A stretch of 64,000 nucleotides of DNA from Acidobacteriota bacterium (GCA_021781795.1 JAJXWA010000003.1:1-64000); one strand, 5' to 3'; positions 42,821 to 51,719 are shown, numbered from the stretch's first letter. The notes: generated by a model not told the origin, from the sequence alone. Numbers and translations: made by a program.

Positions 42821-43702
42821 TTGAACGTCTATCTTCAATCGGTTCTGTTGGGCATCGTCGAGGGCCTGACCGAGTTTCTTCCTGTCAGTTCAACGGCGCA
42901 TCTTCGCATCACGGAAGCTCTGATGCGGATTCCGCTCGACGATGCGTATTGGAAGATGTACACCATCGTGATTCAGGCAGGCGCGATTCTGGCGCTTCTG
43001 CTGCTTTATCTGGGCCGCATCGTGAGCTTTCTGCGCACTTTTCCTGAAGGCGAAAACGGCGACCGCAACTGGCTCACCCATCCCTTGTCGCTCACGTTCA
43101 TCGCATTCGCATTCACTTCTGCGCCGGCGCTGTTGCTGAAAAAGTGGAGCGATCACAACCTCGGCAGCCTCTCGGTGATGGCCCTGGCGCTGCTCATCGG
43201 CGGCGTGGTCATGTGGATCGTTGATGTCTGGTACTCGCAAAAGGAAGCCTTGGTGACCCACGTCGAAGAGATGAGCCTGGGCCAGTCGATTTGGATCGGT
43301 CTCTGCCAGGCTCTTTCTGCGATCTTTCCCGGCGTTTCGCGGTCGATGTCCACTATCGCAGCCGGCCAAATCGCCAGTCTGGATCGCCCTTCGGCGCTGG
43401 AGTTCAGCTTTCTGCTCTCCATCCCCACCATGTTGGCCGCCACAGGCTACGACCTCGTGAAGGAAATTCATCCGCACAAAGCAGCCGGAGCCGCAGCGGT
43501 CGCCGCGGCGCATGTGGCGATGAGCGGCGAACGCTGGATCGTGCTCGCGATTGGCTTCGCGGTTTCGTTCGTCGTTGCGCTCGGAGTCGTCGAGTGGTTT
43601 CTTCTCTGGGTGCGACGGCACGGATTCGCCGTGTTTGCACTCTACCGCATCGTGCTCGGCATTGCACTGCTTCTCTTTGGCGCTCGCTATATCTCCAGCT
43701 AA
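42821..43702 (+). CDS. uppP: Undecaprenyl-diphosphate phosphatase
   Basis: Integral membrane enzyme of 293 residues that dephosphorylates undecaprenyl diphosphate to recycle the lipid carrier of peptidoglycan and polysaccharide synthesis. The BacA/UppP signatures are present: GIVEGLTEFLPVSSTAHL with the catalytic Glu and Ser/Thr region near the N-terminus, and ALSAIFPGVSRSMSTI with the second active-site Arg and Ser. About eight hydrophobic helices follow the family topology. The TTG start has GGAGG six bases upstream, and no ATG fits. It closes the rnj-to-uppP cluster and is followed by a terminator. Confidence 0.93.
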   Translation: MNVYLQSVLLGIVEGLTEFLPVSSTAHLRITEALMRIPLDDAYWKMYTIVIQAGAILALLLLYLGRIVSFLRTFPEGENGDRNWLTHPLSLTFIAFAFTSAPALLLKKWSDHNLGSLSVMALALLIGGVVMWIVDVWYSQKEALVTHVEEMSLGQSIWIGLCQALSAIFPGVSRSMSTIAAGQIASLDRPSALEFSFLLSIPTMLAATGYDLVKEIHPHKAAGAAAVAAAHVAMSGERWIVLAIGFAVSFVVALGVVEWFLLWVRRHGFAVFALYRIVLGIALLLFGARYISS

Positions 43703-43723
43703 ATCTATTGAATTGAGGGATTC

Positions 43724-43762
43724 GGCGGGGGTGGACAGCAAGGTTCCCCCGCCTTGCTTTTG
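43724..43762 (+). terminator. Terminator after uppP
   Basis: GGCGGGGG (43724-43731) pairs with CCCCCGCC (43746-43753) across a 14-base loop and is followed by ttgctttt. It lies 21 bases past the uppP stop and separates it from ftsK. Confidence 0.72.
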
Positions 43763-43876
43763 CCTGAAAGACAATGGGCTGCACCTTCATAATAGGAATT
43801 GCTCTGGGATTTCTTATCCGTGTCGCCGGCCGCAGGTTTCGACTTGAAATTTCTGGCGAGCGGGAGCGTCCCCACC

Positions 43877-46459
43877 ATGAAGCCGATTCCGATCGCTTTG
43901 CCACCGAAGCGTAACCGTGCCCTTGAGATTTTCCTTGGGCTCGGGGCCTCGCTCGTCGCTATCCTCCTTTTTCTCTCGCTCGCCACCTATCACGCCTCCG
44001 ATCCCTCGCTCAGCACCTCAGTCGATCCGGCGCTGGCGCACGCCGTGCGCAACTGGGCAGGTGTCTTCGGAGCCTGGGTCGGCGACCTGCTTCTGCAATG
44101 GCTGGGACTGTCTGCGTTTCTGCTCCCCTTCTGGATCGGGGCCATTAGCTGGAGTTGGCTGCGCTCGCATGAACGCGGTCCGGCCTGGCTCCGCTGGGTC
44201 GGCAGCCTGCTGGCTTTAGCGTTCGTTCCCGCCACCTTTGGGCTACTGCCGTGGCATTGGCGCTGGATGCACGCCGTGCCGGTCGAAGGAGTCACGGGCC
44301 GGCTCATGGCCGGCTTTCTGGTCGCTTACTTCAATATCCAGGGAGCCTGGGTGGTTGCGCTGGGACTCGCCGCTGTGGGCCTGTACTTTGCGGCAGACAT
44401 CCGCTTCTGGGCGCTGAAGCAATTCCTCACGGATCGCTGGATTCACTTCATGGCTCTGCGGGACCGGTGGCGGAACTGGCGTGAAGAGCGCGCCGAGCGC
44501 AACGCGGAAGCCGAAGCAGCCCGCGAGGAACAAGCCTCACCCGGCCCCGGCCAGCAGCTCTTCTCCGGGACCATCGACAGCGAAGACCCAGCGGCCGAGA
44601 CTCCCCGGCAGCATCGGCCTAGCCGCCTGTCTCTTCTCTTCGGCCGCAGGGATCGAGCCGCGGTGAGCGATCCTGTGGACGAGATTCCGGCGTATCAACG
44701 GATGCCGGCCAACGCAGCCGAGACGCAAGCTCCAGCCGAAGACGAGCCGCGCCGGGCCAGCATCTGGGAGCGTAAGGCCTCTCCTGCGCCAATGGCCGAA
44801 GCCACGCCAGCGACTGCCCTTGCGGCACCGCCGGTTGCGCCGCGCCTGGTGGAGATGCCCTCTGCGGCTTCGCCAGTTCCTGTTCCCGCTCCCGCTCCCG
44901 CTCCCGCTGCTCCAGCGACAGGGGAGATCGCCATCCATGAGCGCGCCGATGCGGAGATGCGCACGGTTACGGTTGCCCCCAAGCATGTAAGCGGCTTCAA
45001 GCTGCCGCCCAGCACCCTGCTCAACGCGGGCAGTGGGCCGCAGGCTATTCGCGAAGAAGAATTGCGCGAGGAGGCGCGCGTCCTGGTAGAAAAGAGCGCG
45101 GAGTTCGACGTGCGCGGGCAGGTCGTGCAGATTAACCCCGGCCCAATGGTCACGACCTACGAGTTCAAGCCGGAGGCGGGCGTGAAGTACTCGCGCGTCA
45201 CCGGGCTGGCGGAAGACCTGTGCCTCGCCATGCGCGCGGAAAGCATTCTGATTGAGCGCATGCCGGGCAAAAGCACAGTGGGCATTCAAGTGCCCAACCA
45301 CGAACGCGAAACGATTCAACTGCGCGACGTGCTGGAGTCGGAGACCTTCGCCAAAGCAAAGTCGCGACTGACGCTCGCCATGGGCAAGGACATTAACGGC
45401 CGCATCGTCACGGCGGACCTGGCCTCCATGCCGCATGTGCTCATCGCCGGCTCGACGGGCTCGGGTAAATCCGTGGCCATCAATGCGATGATCATGAGCC
45501 TGCTTTTCCGTACCACACCCGCGCAGGTCAGACTCATCCTTGTGGACCCCAAGCGCGTGGAGCTAGGCATGTACGAGGGCATCCCGCACCTCTTCACGCC
45601 CATCATCACCGAGCCCAAGCTGGCTGCGAATGCGCTCCGCAACGCCGTCCGCGAGATGGAGCGCCGGTTGAAGCTGCTGGCTTCGCGCAGTGTCCGCAAC
45701 ATTGACCAGTACAACAAGCTGTTTGAGGGCACAATGCCCTCCCTTTTTGACGAAGGAGAGCCCGAGGAACCGCTGCCCTACATCGTCATCATCATTGACG
45801 AGCTGGCGGACCTGATGATGCTCGACCGGGCCAATGTGGAAGAATCCATCACTCGGCTGGCGCAGATGGCCCGCGCCGTGGGCATCCACCTCGTGCTGGC
45901 CACTCAGCGGCCCAGCGTGGACGTCATCACGGGCCTGATTAAAGCCAACGTGCCCACGCGCATCAGCTTCCGGCTGGCCACCAAGGTGGACTCCCGGACC
46001 ATTCTCGATACCAATGGCGCCGAGGCGCTGCTAGGGCGCGGCGACATGCTCTTTCTGCCGCCCGGCACCAGCCGCCTGATGCGCCTGCACGCGCCCTACG
46101 TCAGCGAAAAAGAAACGGCAGCCATCGTTTCGTTCTGGAAAGACCAGGGTACGGCGGAATATGCTGAAGGCTTCCTGGAATCACCCCGCGATGAGCAGCC
46201 CGGCAATGAGGCCGGCGGTGGTGACAGCGAGGAGGACCATGATCCCTTGTTTGATGACGCGGTGCGCCTGGTCTTTGAATTTGGCAAGGCCTCCACGTCG
46301 CTTTTGCAGCGCAGGTTACGAATAGGATATGGCCGAGCAGCCCATTTGATTGATTTAATGGAACGCGATGGGCTGGTGGGACAGGCAGACGGTTCGCGCC
46401 CCCGGGAGTTGCTCAAAGCGCCAGGCTGGCTTCATGAAGTAGCGGTTTCGAACGAATAA
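43877..46459 (+). CDS. ftsK: FtsK/SpoIIIE DNA translocase
   Basis: Septal DNA pump of about 860 residues that clears chromosome termini during division. The N-terminal part has four membrane helices (about 18-185). A Pro/Ala-rich linker (about 215-370) contains a microsatellite-encoded Pro-Val/Pro-Ala stretch. The motor domain has GSTGSGKSVAIN (Walker A at about 525-533), LILVDPKRVEL, YIVIIIDELADLMM (Walker B) and LATQRPSVDVITGLIKANVPTRISFRLATKVDSRTILD. The C-terminal winged-helix gamma domain (STSLLQRRLRIGYGRAAHLIDLMERDGLVG) would read polar sequences such as KOPS. The ATG at 43877 is chosen because it precedes the membrane domain; the frame is open from 43799. Confidence 0.94.
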   Translation: MKPIPIALPPKRNRALEIFLGLGASLVAILLFLSLATYHASDPSLSTSVDPALAHAVRNWAGVFGAWVGDLLLQWLGLSAFLLPFWIGAISWSWLRSHERGPAWLRWVGSLLALAFVPATFGLLPWHWRWMHAVPVEGVTGRLMAGFLVAYFNIQGAWVVALGLAAVGLYFAADIRFWALKQFLTDRWIHFMALRDRWRNWREERAERNAEAEAAREEQASPGPGQQLFSGTIDSEDPAAETPRQHRPSRLSLLFGRRDRAAVSDPVDEIPAYQRMPANAAETQAPAEDEPRRASIWERKASPAPMAEATPATALAAPPVAPRLVEMPSAASPVPVPAPAPAPAAPATGEIAIHERADAEMRTVTVAPKHVSGFKLPPSTLLNAGSGPQAIREEELREEARVLVEKSAEFDVRGQVVQINPGPMVTTYEFKPEAGVKYSRVTGLAEDLCLAMRAESILIERMPGKSTVGIQVPNHERETIQLRDVLESETFAKAKSRLTLAMGKDINGRIVTADLASMPHVLIAGSTGSGKSVAINAMIMSLLFRTTPAQVRLILVDPKRVELGMYEGIPHLFTPIITEPKLAANALRNAVREMERRLKLLASRSVRNIDQYNKLFEGTMPSLFDEGEPEEPLPYIVIIIDELADLMMLDRANVEESITRLAQMARAVGIHLVLATQRPSVDVITGLIKANVPTRISFRLATKVDSRTILDTNGAEALLGRGDMLFLPPGTSRLMRLHAPYVSEKETAAIVSFWKDQGTAEYAEGFLESPRDEQPGNEAGGGDSEEDHDPLFDDAVRLVFEFGKASTSLLQRRLRIGYGRAAHLIDLMERDGLVGQADGSRPRELLKAPGWLHEVAVSNE
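44885..44908 (+). repeat. Four-copy CCCGCT microsatellite within ftsK
   Basis: Four perfect tandem copies of cccgct in the linker-coding part of ftsK, giving alternating Pro and Ala. Copy-number change would alter linker length without a frameshift. Confidence 0.8.
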
Positions 46460-46481
46460 GGAACCGGAAGGTACGAGAACG

Positions 46482-47240
46482 GTGAACAGCGGTTTGTTCG
46501 GCACCAGTGCAAGTCGGGATCTGCCAGTCGTCCTTCTGGTCGATGACGATCTGATATGCCGCGAGGTAACAGCTACGCTTCTGACTTTGCGCGGATACAC
46601 CGTCCACAGCACTGAAGATGGAGCCACTGCGCTCAACCTCCTGGATCAGGGAGCATTGACGCCAAAGCTCATCTTGATGGATGCTCAACTGCCGGGCATG
46701 CACGGATTGGATCTGATTCAAGCGCTCAAGACCCGCATCAACGCCAGGATTGTCGTCATCAGCGGCAGCGAAGGCGCGCCGGATGTGATCGAGGCCTCCG
46801 ACGGATTTCTGCTGAAGCCCTTTTCGGCTGAAGCTCTTGTGCAACTCATGGAAAGTGGGGACAGCCCAACTCCACCAATGTCTGCCGGCACCTCCGAGCC
46901 CGTCCTGAGCAAAGAGACCCTCGCCCGCTTCCGCGAAATCATGCCAGAGCCGATGGTGCGGGAGATCTATGCTGCCGTAGCCGCCGATCTGAAGGAGCGG
47001 AGCGAAGCCTTGAGAGCTGCCATCGCGAAAAAGGACGCGACCACGGTGCGGCGCATTGGCCACGCCATCAAGGGGGGGTGCGGGATGGCTGGTGTGCATC
47101 AGGCCGCCCGTCTGGGAGCGCTCCTGGAATCCGAGAGTGACCAACTGGATAACTCTGCTAAAGTTCTCAATGATTTACGTGCAGTGACTCAAAGCCTTGA
47201 GCGTATGCTTGAGGCTGAGTTTCCGGTGCAGGCAATGTAG
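46482..47240 (+). CDS. REC-Hpt phosphorelay protein
   Basis: Cytoplasmic signalling protein of 252 residues with a response-regulator receiver domain followed by a histidine-phosphotransfer domain. The receiver has the acidic pair (LLVDDD), phospho-acceptor D67 in LILMDAQLPGMHG, S94 and K112 in GFLLKPF. The Hpt domain (about 145-245) has H194 in RRIGHAIKGGCGMAG, close to the H-x-L-K-G-S/G-S pattern. This is the arrangement of a phosphorelay intermediate or the detached C-terminal part of a hybrid kinase; no histidine kinase lies nearby. The GTG start follows GGAAGG. A run of seven G residues falls in the HAIKGG codons. The LuxR-type regulator gene next to it is a possible partner. Confidence 0.85.
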   Translation: MNSGLFGTSASRDLPVVLLVDDDLICREVTATLLTLRGYTVHSTEDGATALNLLDQGALTPKLILMDAQLPGMHGLDLIQALKTRINARIVVISGSEGAPDVIEASDGFLLKPFSAEALVQLMESGDSPTPPMSAGTSEPVLSKETLARFREIMPEPMVREIYAAVAADLKERSEALRAAIAKKDATTVRRIGHAIKGGCGMAGVHQAARLGALLESESDQLDNSAKVLNDLRAVTQSLERMLEAEFPVQAM

Positions 47241-47329
47241 CTGTAACGAAAAGACTTCGGCCTTTGCTCGAAGTTCAGCTCCAGTTACAGGCTGTAGACG
47301 AAGACTCTTATCGGGGGTTAGAGGCTGGC

Positions 47330-47992
47330 GTGGAAAGACCGATCCGAATCGTACTGGCAGACGATCATCCGGTAGTACGCATCGGCGTGCGCAACATGCT
47401 GATGGTCGAGGAAGGCTTCAGCGTTGTGGGCGAGGCCGACGACGGCGACGATGCGATTACCCAGACGCTGGAACTGAAGCCGGATATCCTGCTGCTGGAC
47501 GTGGCCATGCCGCGCCTGCCTGGGTTGGAGGCGATGCGCGCCATCATGAAGGGCTCGCCGGAGGTGAAGATCCTTCTGCTGACCTCGACCATCTCGACGC
47601 AGCAAATTATTGAAGCGCTTCACATCGGCGCACGCGGCATCGTTCTCAAAGACGCGCTGGCCGGGCATCTCAAGGTGGCCATCCGGACCGTACACGCGGG
47701 AGACTTCTGGATCGGCGGCAAGCGGGTTGTCAATCTCGTCGCCGCACTGCACGATCTTATGCTGCAGGCTGCTCCGCCGCAGCACAAGACGTACGGGTTG
47801 ACTCCGCGAGAGCTTGAAGTCGTTGGCTGCATCGTGGAAGGCTGCAGCAATCGCGATATCGCCAAACAGTTTGGCCTGAGCGAAGAAACGATTAAGCGGC
47901 ATCTGTCGAATATCTTCGACAAGACCGGTGTCTCGACGCGGCTTGAACTAGCTCTGTTTGCAATTGCGCATCATCTGGTCACCCCGCAGTAA
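47330..47992 (+). CDS. NarL/FixJ-family response regulator
   Basis: Two-component transcription regulator of about 220 residues. The receiver domain has IRIVLADDHPVVRIGVRNML, phosphorylation site D57 in DILLLDVAMPRLPG, the Thr/Ser switch in LLLTSTIS and the lysine in IVLKDA. The C-terminal LuxR-type helix-turn-helix spans LTPRELEVVGCIVEGCSNRDIAKQFGLSEETIKRHLSNIFDKTGVSTRLEL. The GTG at 47330 has GAGG five bases before it and begins next to the first strand, so it is preferred over the TTG at 47264. It lies 89 bases downstream of the REC-Hpt gene, which could phosphorylate it through an unlinked kinase. Target genes unknown. Confidence 0.9.
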   Translation: MERPIRIVLADDHPVVRIGVRNMLMVEEGFSVVGEADDGDDAITQTLELKPDILLLDVAMPRLPGLEAMRAIMKGSPEVKILLLTSTISTQQIIEALHIGARGIVLKDALAGHLKVAIRTVHAGDFWIGGKRVVNLVAALHDLMLQAAPPQHKTYGLTPRELEVVGCIVEGCSNRDIAKQFGLSEETIKRHLSNIFDKTGVSTRLELALFAIAHHLVTPQ

Positions 47993-48115
47993 TCCGTCAA
48001 GCCTGGTCCCTACGCCCGCCCGCTGCCGTTCAATTACTAGGAATTACTGGCGGCAAGCCGTGGCGTTTCTCATTCCTCGCTGAATTCGGGCGGCCGCCGG
48101 AACGGAGCACATCCA

Positions 48116-49000
48116 ATGCAAGTTGCCTTTCTTGGTCTCGGGAAGATGGGATTCGCCATGGCAAAGCGTCTGCTTGCAGCCGGGCAGAGCGTCGTGGTGT
48201 GGAACCGGACCATCGACAAAGCACGGGATCTCTCAGCCCACGGCGCGAAGGTCGCAACCACCCCATCCGAGGCCGTCGCACACGCAGACTTGGTCCTTAC
48301 GATGCTCTTTGACGATGCGGCGCACGAGGATGTGCTGTTGGCGAAAGGCGTACTGGACGCCATGCGCGCGGGCGCTATCCACATTTCTCTTTCGACGATC
48401 AGTGTTGCTCTGAGCGAGCGGCTCACAGAGGAGCATCGCCACCGAGGCCAGCGCTTCGTCGCGGCTCCAGTATTCGGCCGCCCAAACGTAGCAGAAGAAG
48501 GCCGTCTCTGGATCGTCGTCGCTGGAGACGAAGCTTCCATCGGGCAAGCTCGCCCCATCCTTGAGCCCCTCTCGCGTGGCATTTCGGTGGTTGGCCCTGA
48601 ACCGCGCCAGGCGCACGCGCTTAAGCTAGGCGGCAACTTCCTGATCAGCGCCATGATTCATTCGCTGGCAGAGTCCTTCGTCTACGCGGAGTCTCAGGGT
48701 ATCGACCCCGCCGAGTTTCTGAGCGCCGTCAACAGCGCGCTCTTTCAGTCTCCTTTCTATGCAGCGTATGGCAGCGTCATGCTTCATCCTCCGGCTCAAC
48801 CGGGCGCCACGGTGGAACTCGGCGCGAAAGATCTTCGCCTGCTGCGTGAGGCTGCGTCAGACCGGAAGGTCCGCTTAAGTCTTGCCGAACAAATGGCGGA
48901 GATCTTTGCCGAAGCCCGAAGAGCCGGACTTGGACAGATAGATTGGGCGGTCGGGCAGTACCGCATGGCCCAACTGCGCGGGACTGCGAAGAGCCGGTAG
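48116..49000 (+). CDS. NAD(P)-dependent beta-hydroxyacid dehydrogenase family protein
   Basis: Cytoplasmic oxidoreductase of 294 residues from the 3-hydroxyisobutyrate/6-phosphogluconate dehydrogenase family. The N-terminal Rossmann domain reads MQVAFLGLGKMGFAMAKRLLAAG and VVVWNRT, the latter favouring NADP. The substrate motif region has HISLSTIS and FVAAPVFGRPNVAEEGRL. The catalytic lysine lies in ALKLGGNFLISAMIHSLAES, and the all-helical C-terminal dimer domain follows. Members such as glyoxylate/succinic-semialdehyde reductases have the same motifs, so the substrate is open. GGAG lies eight bases before the ATG. Confidence 0.87.
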   Translation: MQVAFLGLGKMGFAMAKRLLAAGQSVVVWNRTIDKARDLSAHGAKVATTPSEAVAHADLVLTMLFDDAAHEDVLLAKGVLDAMRAGAIHISLSTISVALSERLTEEHRHRGQRFVAAPVFGRPNVAEEGRLWIVVAGDEASIGQARPILEPLSRGISVVGPEPRQAHALKLGGNFLISAMIHSLAESFVYAESQGIDPAEFLSAVNSALFQSPFYAAYGSVMLHPPAQPGATVELGAKDLRLLREAASDRKVRLSLAEQMAEIFAEARRAGLGQIDWAVGQYRMAQLRGTAKSR

Positions 49001-49082
49001 CACCGGCTCGGGCGGAGAGGCGTCAACCAAGATTGTGGCTTCCATCACCGCGATCCCCATCTGGGTCCTTTAGCATGGTGCC

Positions 49083-49856
49083 ATGAGCTTACAGGACAAA
49101 ATAGTTTTGATTACGGGCGCGAGCAGCGGCATCGGCGCCGCATGCGCCATGGCATTTGCGGCGGAGGGCTGCCGGCTTATTCTAGCGGCTCGGCGCGCAG
49201 GCAAGCTGGCCGAGGTCAGCCTGCGGGCGCGCGAGCGGGGCGCCCATGCTGTCCATTGCATTGACCTGGATGTACGCAACCACTTTGCTGTTCAAACAGC
49301 CATTGATGAGTTGCCGCCCGAATGGGGTGAGATCGACATTCTGGTGAATAATGCCGGCCTGAGCAGGGGGCTGGAAAAGCTCTACATGGGCAAGATTCAG
49401 GACTGGGAAGAGATGATCGACACCAACGTGAAGGGCCTGCTATATGTAACCCGCGCGGTGGTGCCGGGCATGGTGGTGCGCGGACGTGGGCACGTGATCA
49501 ACCTCGGCTCCACGGCTGGTGAACTGACCTATCCGAACGGGGCAGTCTATTGCGCGACCAAGGCTGCAGAACGCTCGATCAACGATGGTCTGCGTCAGGA
49601 TGTGTTAGGCACGCCCGTGCGTGTCACCAGCGTCGATCCGGGCATGGTAGAGACAGACTTCAGTCTCGTCCGGTTCCGCGGCGACACCGAGAGAGCCGCA
49701 AAGGTGTACAAAGGTGTAAAGCCGCTCACCGCGGACGATGTGGCAGAAGTGATTGTGTGGGCGGCCAACCGACCAGTGCATGTCAACATTGCGCGCGTAC
49801 TGATGACACCCGTCCAGCAAGCCAATTCCCTGCTGTTTGCGCGCAACGAGACGTAG
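49083..49856 (+). CDS. YdfG-like short-chain dehydrogenase
   Basis: Classical SDR of 257 residues that likely oxidises 3-hydroxy acids or serine-type substrates with NADP. The cofactor motif is VLITGASSGIGAACAMAF with the basic pair in AARR at the second strand. The catalytic residues are N in DTNVKGLLYVTRA, S in NLGSTAGELTYPNG and Y/K in VYCATKAAE. VDPGMVETDFSLVRFRGD matches YdfG. A TAGCAT box six bases before the ATG and the lack of a ribosome-binding site suggest a leaderless mRNA. It converges with the coiled-coil small gene. Confidence 0.9.
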   Translation: MSLQDKIVLITGASSGIGAACAMAFAAEGCRLILAARRAGKLAEVSLRARERGAHAVHCIDLDVRNHFAVQTAIDELPPEWGEIDILVNNAGLSRGLEKLYMGKIQDWEEMIDTNVKGLLYVTRAVVPGMVVRGRGHVINLGSTAGELTYPNGAVYCATKAAERSINDGLRQDVLGTPVRVTSVDPGMVETDFSLVRFRGDTERAAKVYKGVKPLTADDVAEVIVWAANRPVHVNIARVLMTPVQQANSLLFARNET

Positions 49857-49930
49857 GGGTTCGGCTGTTCCGAGAGCGCCGCACGGATGCGCGTCGCTTT
49901 GCCCGGGAGACCTGAGACTCGAAAACTGTG

Positions 49931-50203
49931 TTACGTCTTTTCGAGCGCGGACAGTTGAGCCTCAATCTGGCTGAGCGCCGCTTCCAGAGCTGCGCGTCGG
50001 CCGGGATTGGAAGTGCGCTGCGAAAGGATTTGCTCCTGCTGCAGAAGAAGCGACTGGCGCTGGCGTGAGACCGCAGCACGTTTCTGCTCTGCCTCTCGAC
50101 GCTGCTCTTCGGTCTGAAACTCGTTCGAGGGCTTGACGCCGGACTCCTGTGAAGCACCTGCCATTTGCTCCTCCACGGATTTACTTTCCCAACCACGAGC
50201 CAT
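49931..50203 (-). CDS. Small coiled-coil hypothetical protein
   Basis: Protein of 90 residues rich in Gln, Glu, Arg and Ser, with no signal peptide. The segment from about residue 28 to the end (EEQRREAEQKRAAVSRQRQS, then ALEAALSQIEAQLSALEKT) is a strong heptad coiled coil; two Leu/Gln-rich helices probably pair. No family is known to me. It diverges from the following oxidoreductase gene and converges with the short-chain dehydrogenase gene. An overlapping frame in another phase (49783-50214) looks like a shadow. Confidence 0.6.
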   Translation of the reverse strand: MARGWESKSVEEQMAGASQESGVKPSNEFQTEEQRREAEQKRAAVSRQRQSLLLQQEQILSQRTSNPGRRAALEAALSQIEAQLSALEKT

Positions 50204-50285
50204 ATCTTCTTCATTGTACGGATTCTAGGTCGCGCGCTGTCTCGTACCGTGGCTCATGGAATCTGTGAGGGTTGATGGAGGGACG

Positions 50286-51293
50286 ATGCACGCCTGGCAG
50301 ATCTCGCAATTTGGCATTGATTCTATGGAGTTTGTCGAACGGCCCGTACACGAGCCGGGTCCACAGGATGTAGTGGTGAAGATTCATGCGGTTTCCTTCA
50401 ATTACAGGGACCTGCTGGTCGTGAAAGGCCTCTACAACCCGAAGATGGCGCTGCCCCGCATTCCCTGCTCGGACGGCGCCGGCGAGGTGGTGCGGGTGGG
50501 CGAACGAGTGCGCACGTGGAAACCCGGCGACCGGGTGACGGGCATCTTCATGCAGAACTGGCTGGACGGCGCTCCCACGCCAGCTAAGACCAAGGGTGCA
50601 CTGGGCGGCGATGTGGATGGGATGCTCACCGAGCTGGCCGTTCTCCACGAAGACGGGCTCGTTCGGATTCCCGATCACTTGAGCTTCGCAGAGGCATCGA
50701 CGCTGCCCTGCGCCGCTGTCACGGCATGGAATGCGCTGGCCGCGGCGCGACTGATGCCGGGCGCGACGGTTCTGATTCAGGGAACGGGCGGCGTCTCCCT
50801 CTTCGCACTTCAGTTCGCACGGCTGGCGGGCCACCGCGTGCTCGGAATCTCGAGCAGCGATGACAAGCTGGAGCGCGCGCGGAAGCTGGGACTCGATGCC
50901 GGTGTGAACTACCGTACGACGCAGGATTGGGACAAATGGGTACTCGACCAGACGAACGGCGAAGGCGTGGATCTCGTAGTGGAGGTGGGCGGTGCGGGAA
51001 CGCTGCCCGTATCTCTTCGCGCGGTGAGGATGGGCGGCCACATTGCCCAGATTGGCGTGCTGTCAGGCCCTTCCAATGCCGTGCCACTGCCGCTCATTCT
51101 TCACAAGCAGGTCCATATACGAGGCATTTATGTGGGATCTAGATTTGATTTTGAGCAGATGAATCACGCCATCCAGTTTGCGCGGCTGCGCCCTGTACTC
51201 GAAGCGCACCCATGGACGCAAGCTCCCGCATGGCTCCATCGGATGGAAGATGGATCGCATTTTGGAAAATTGGTGATGCGCCTGGACAGTTGA
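50286..51293 (+). CDS. MDR-family NAD(P)H:quinone oxidoreductase or alcohol dehydrogenase
   Basis: Medium-chain reductase of about 335 residues. The N-terminal GroES-like domain has VVVKIHAVSFNYRDLLVVKGLYNPKMALPRIPCSDGAGEVVRVGERVRTWKPGDRV. The nucleotide domain has ASTLPCAAVTAWNAL, ATVLIQGTGGVSLFALQFARLAG and VLGISSSDDKLERARKLG. The catalytic-zinc histidine motif of alcohol dehydrogenases (GHE) is replaced by SDGAGEV, so it is probably a zinc-free quinone or enoyl reductase. The ATG at 50286 follows GGAGGG; the spacing is short, and the ATG at 50256 is an alternative. Confidence 0.85.
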   Translation: MHAWQISQFGIDSMEFVERPVHEPGPQDVVVKIHAVSFNYRDLLVVKGLYNPKMALPRIPCSDGAGEVVRVGERVRTWKPGDRVTGIFMQNWLDGAPTPAKTKGALGGDVDGMLTELAVLHEDGLVRIPDHLSFAEASTLPCAAVTAWNALAAARLMPGATVLIQGTGGVSLFALQFARLAGHRVLGISSSDDKLERARKLGLDAGVNYRTTQDWDKWVLDQTNGEGVDLVVEVGGAGTLPVSLRAVRMGGHIAQIGVLSGPSNAVPLPLILHKQVHIRGIYVGSRFDFEQMNHAIQFARLRPVLEAHPWTQAPAWLHRMEDGSHFGKLVMRLDS

Positions 51294-51313
51294 GTTCGTG
51301 AATCAATGAATTT

Positions 51314-51360
51314 GCGGAGACGAACCGGGTGAGCATGAAGGGAAGCCGATTCGTCTCCGC
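51314..51360. terminator. Perfect inverted repeat between convergent genes
   Basis: GCGGAGACGAA (51314-51324) is repeated in inverse orientation at 51350-51360 with a 25-base spacer. It sits 20 bases after the oxidoreductase stop and upstream of the convergent stop at 51435. It lacks a good T-run on either side, so it may be a bidirectional mRNA-stabilising hairpin or a weak terminator. Confidence 0.45.
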
Positions 51361-51434
51361 TGTCTGTCTCGTCCTGCCAAAGCGGTCCTTGAGAGAGACT
51401 CCCGGCGAAGCCTCTTTCATGAGCCGCCGGGCCA

Positions 51435-51719
51435 TCAGAGAGTCAAGCGCACGCGCTCAACATTCAATTCCGTATTCGTTCCGTGTCCCAGCCACTCCAA
51501 CTGGCGGACCCGCGACACGGGGATCTGCACCCACACTGGAGTTGTGCAGGATTGGCTAAACGACAGGAAGCCCTGTACATCGCAGGGCATCACGTAGCCA
51601 TCGAGCGCAACGGGTTTCTTGGCGCCGATGAGAGATTGCAGAAACTTCTTCGATCTTTTGGGCGTGCATAAATCTAGAGCTTGAGGCGCCGTTGTGACGA
51701 ATCCCGTAAATGTACCCAT
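51435..51719 (-). CDS. Hypothetical 94-residue protein
   Basis: Small protein with no signal peptide or membrane helix. It starts MGTFTGFVTTAPQALDLCTP and contains KRSKKFLQSLIGAKKPVALDGYVMPCDVQGFLSFSQS and VWVQIPVSRVRQLEWLGHG, a beta-rich composition with two cysteines. The ATG at 51719 has GGAGG five bases before it, so the longer open frame to 51932 is rejected. I do not recognise the family. It stands alone between the convergent oxidoreductase gene and the divergent protease gene. Confidence 0.55.
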   Translation of the reverse strand: MGTFTGFVTTAPQALDLCTPKRSKKFLQSLIGAKKPVALDGYVMPCDVQGFLSFSQSCTTPVWVQIPVSRVRQLEWLGHGTNTELNVERVRLTL

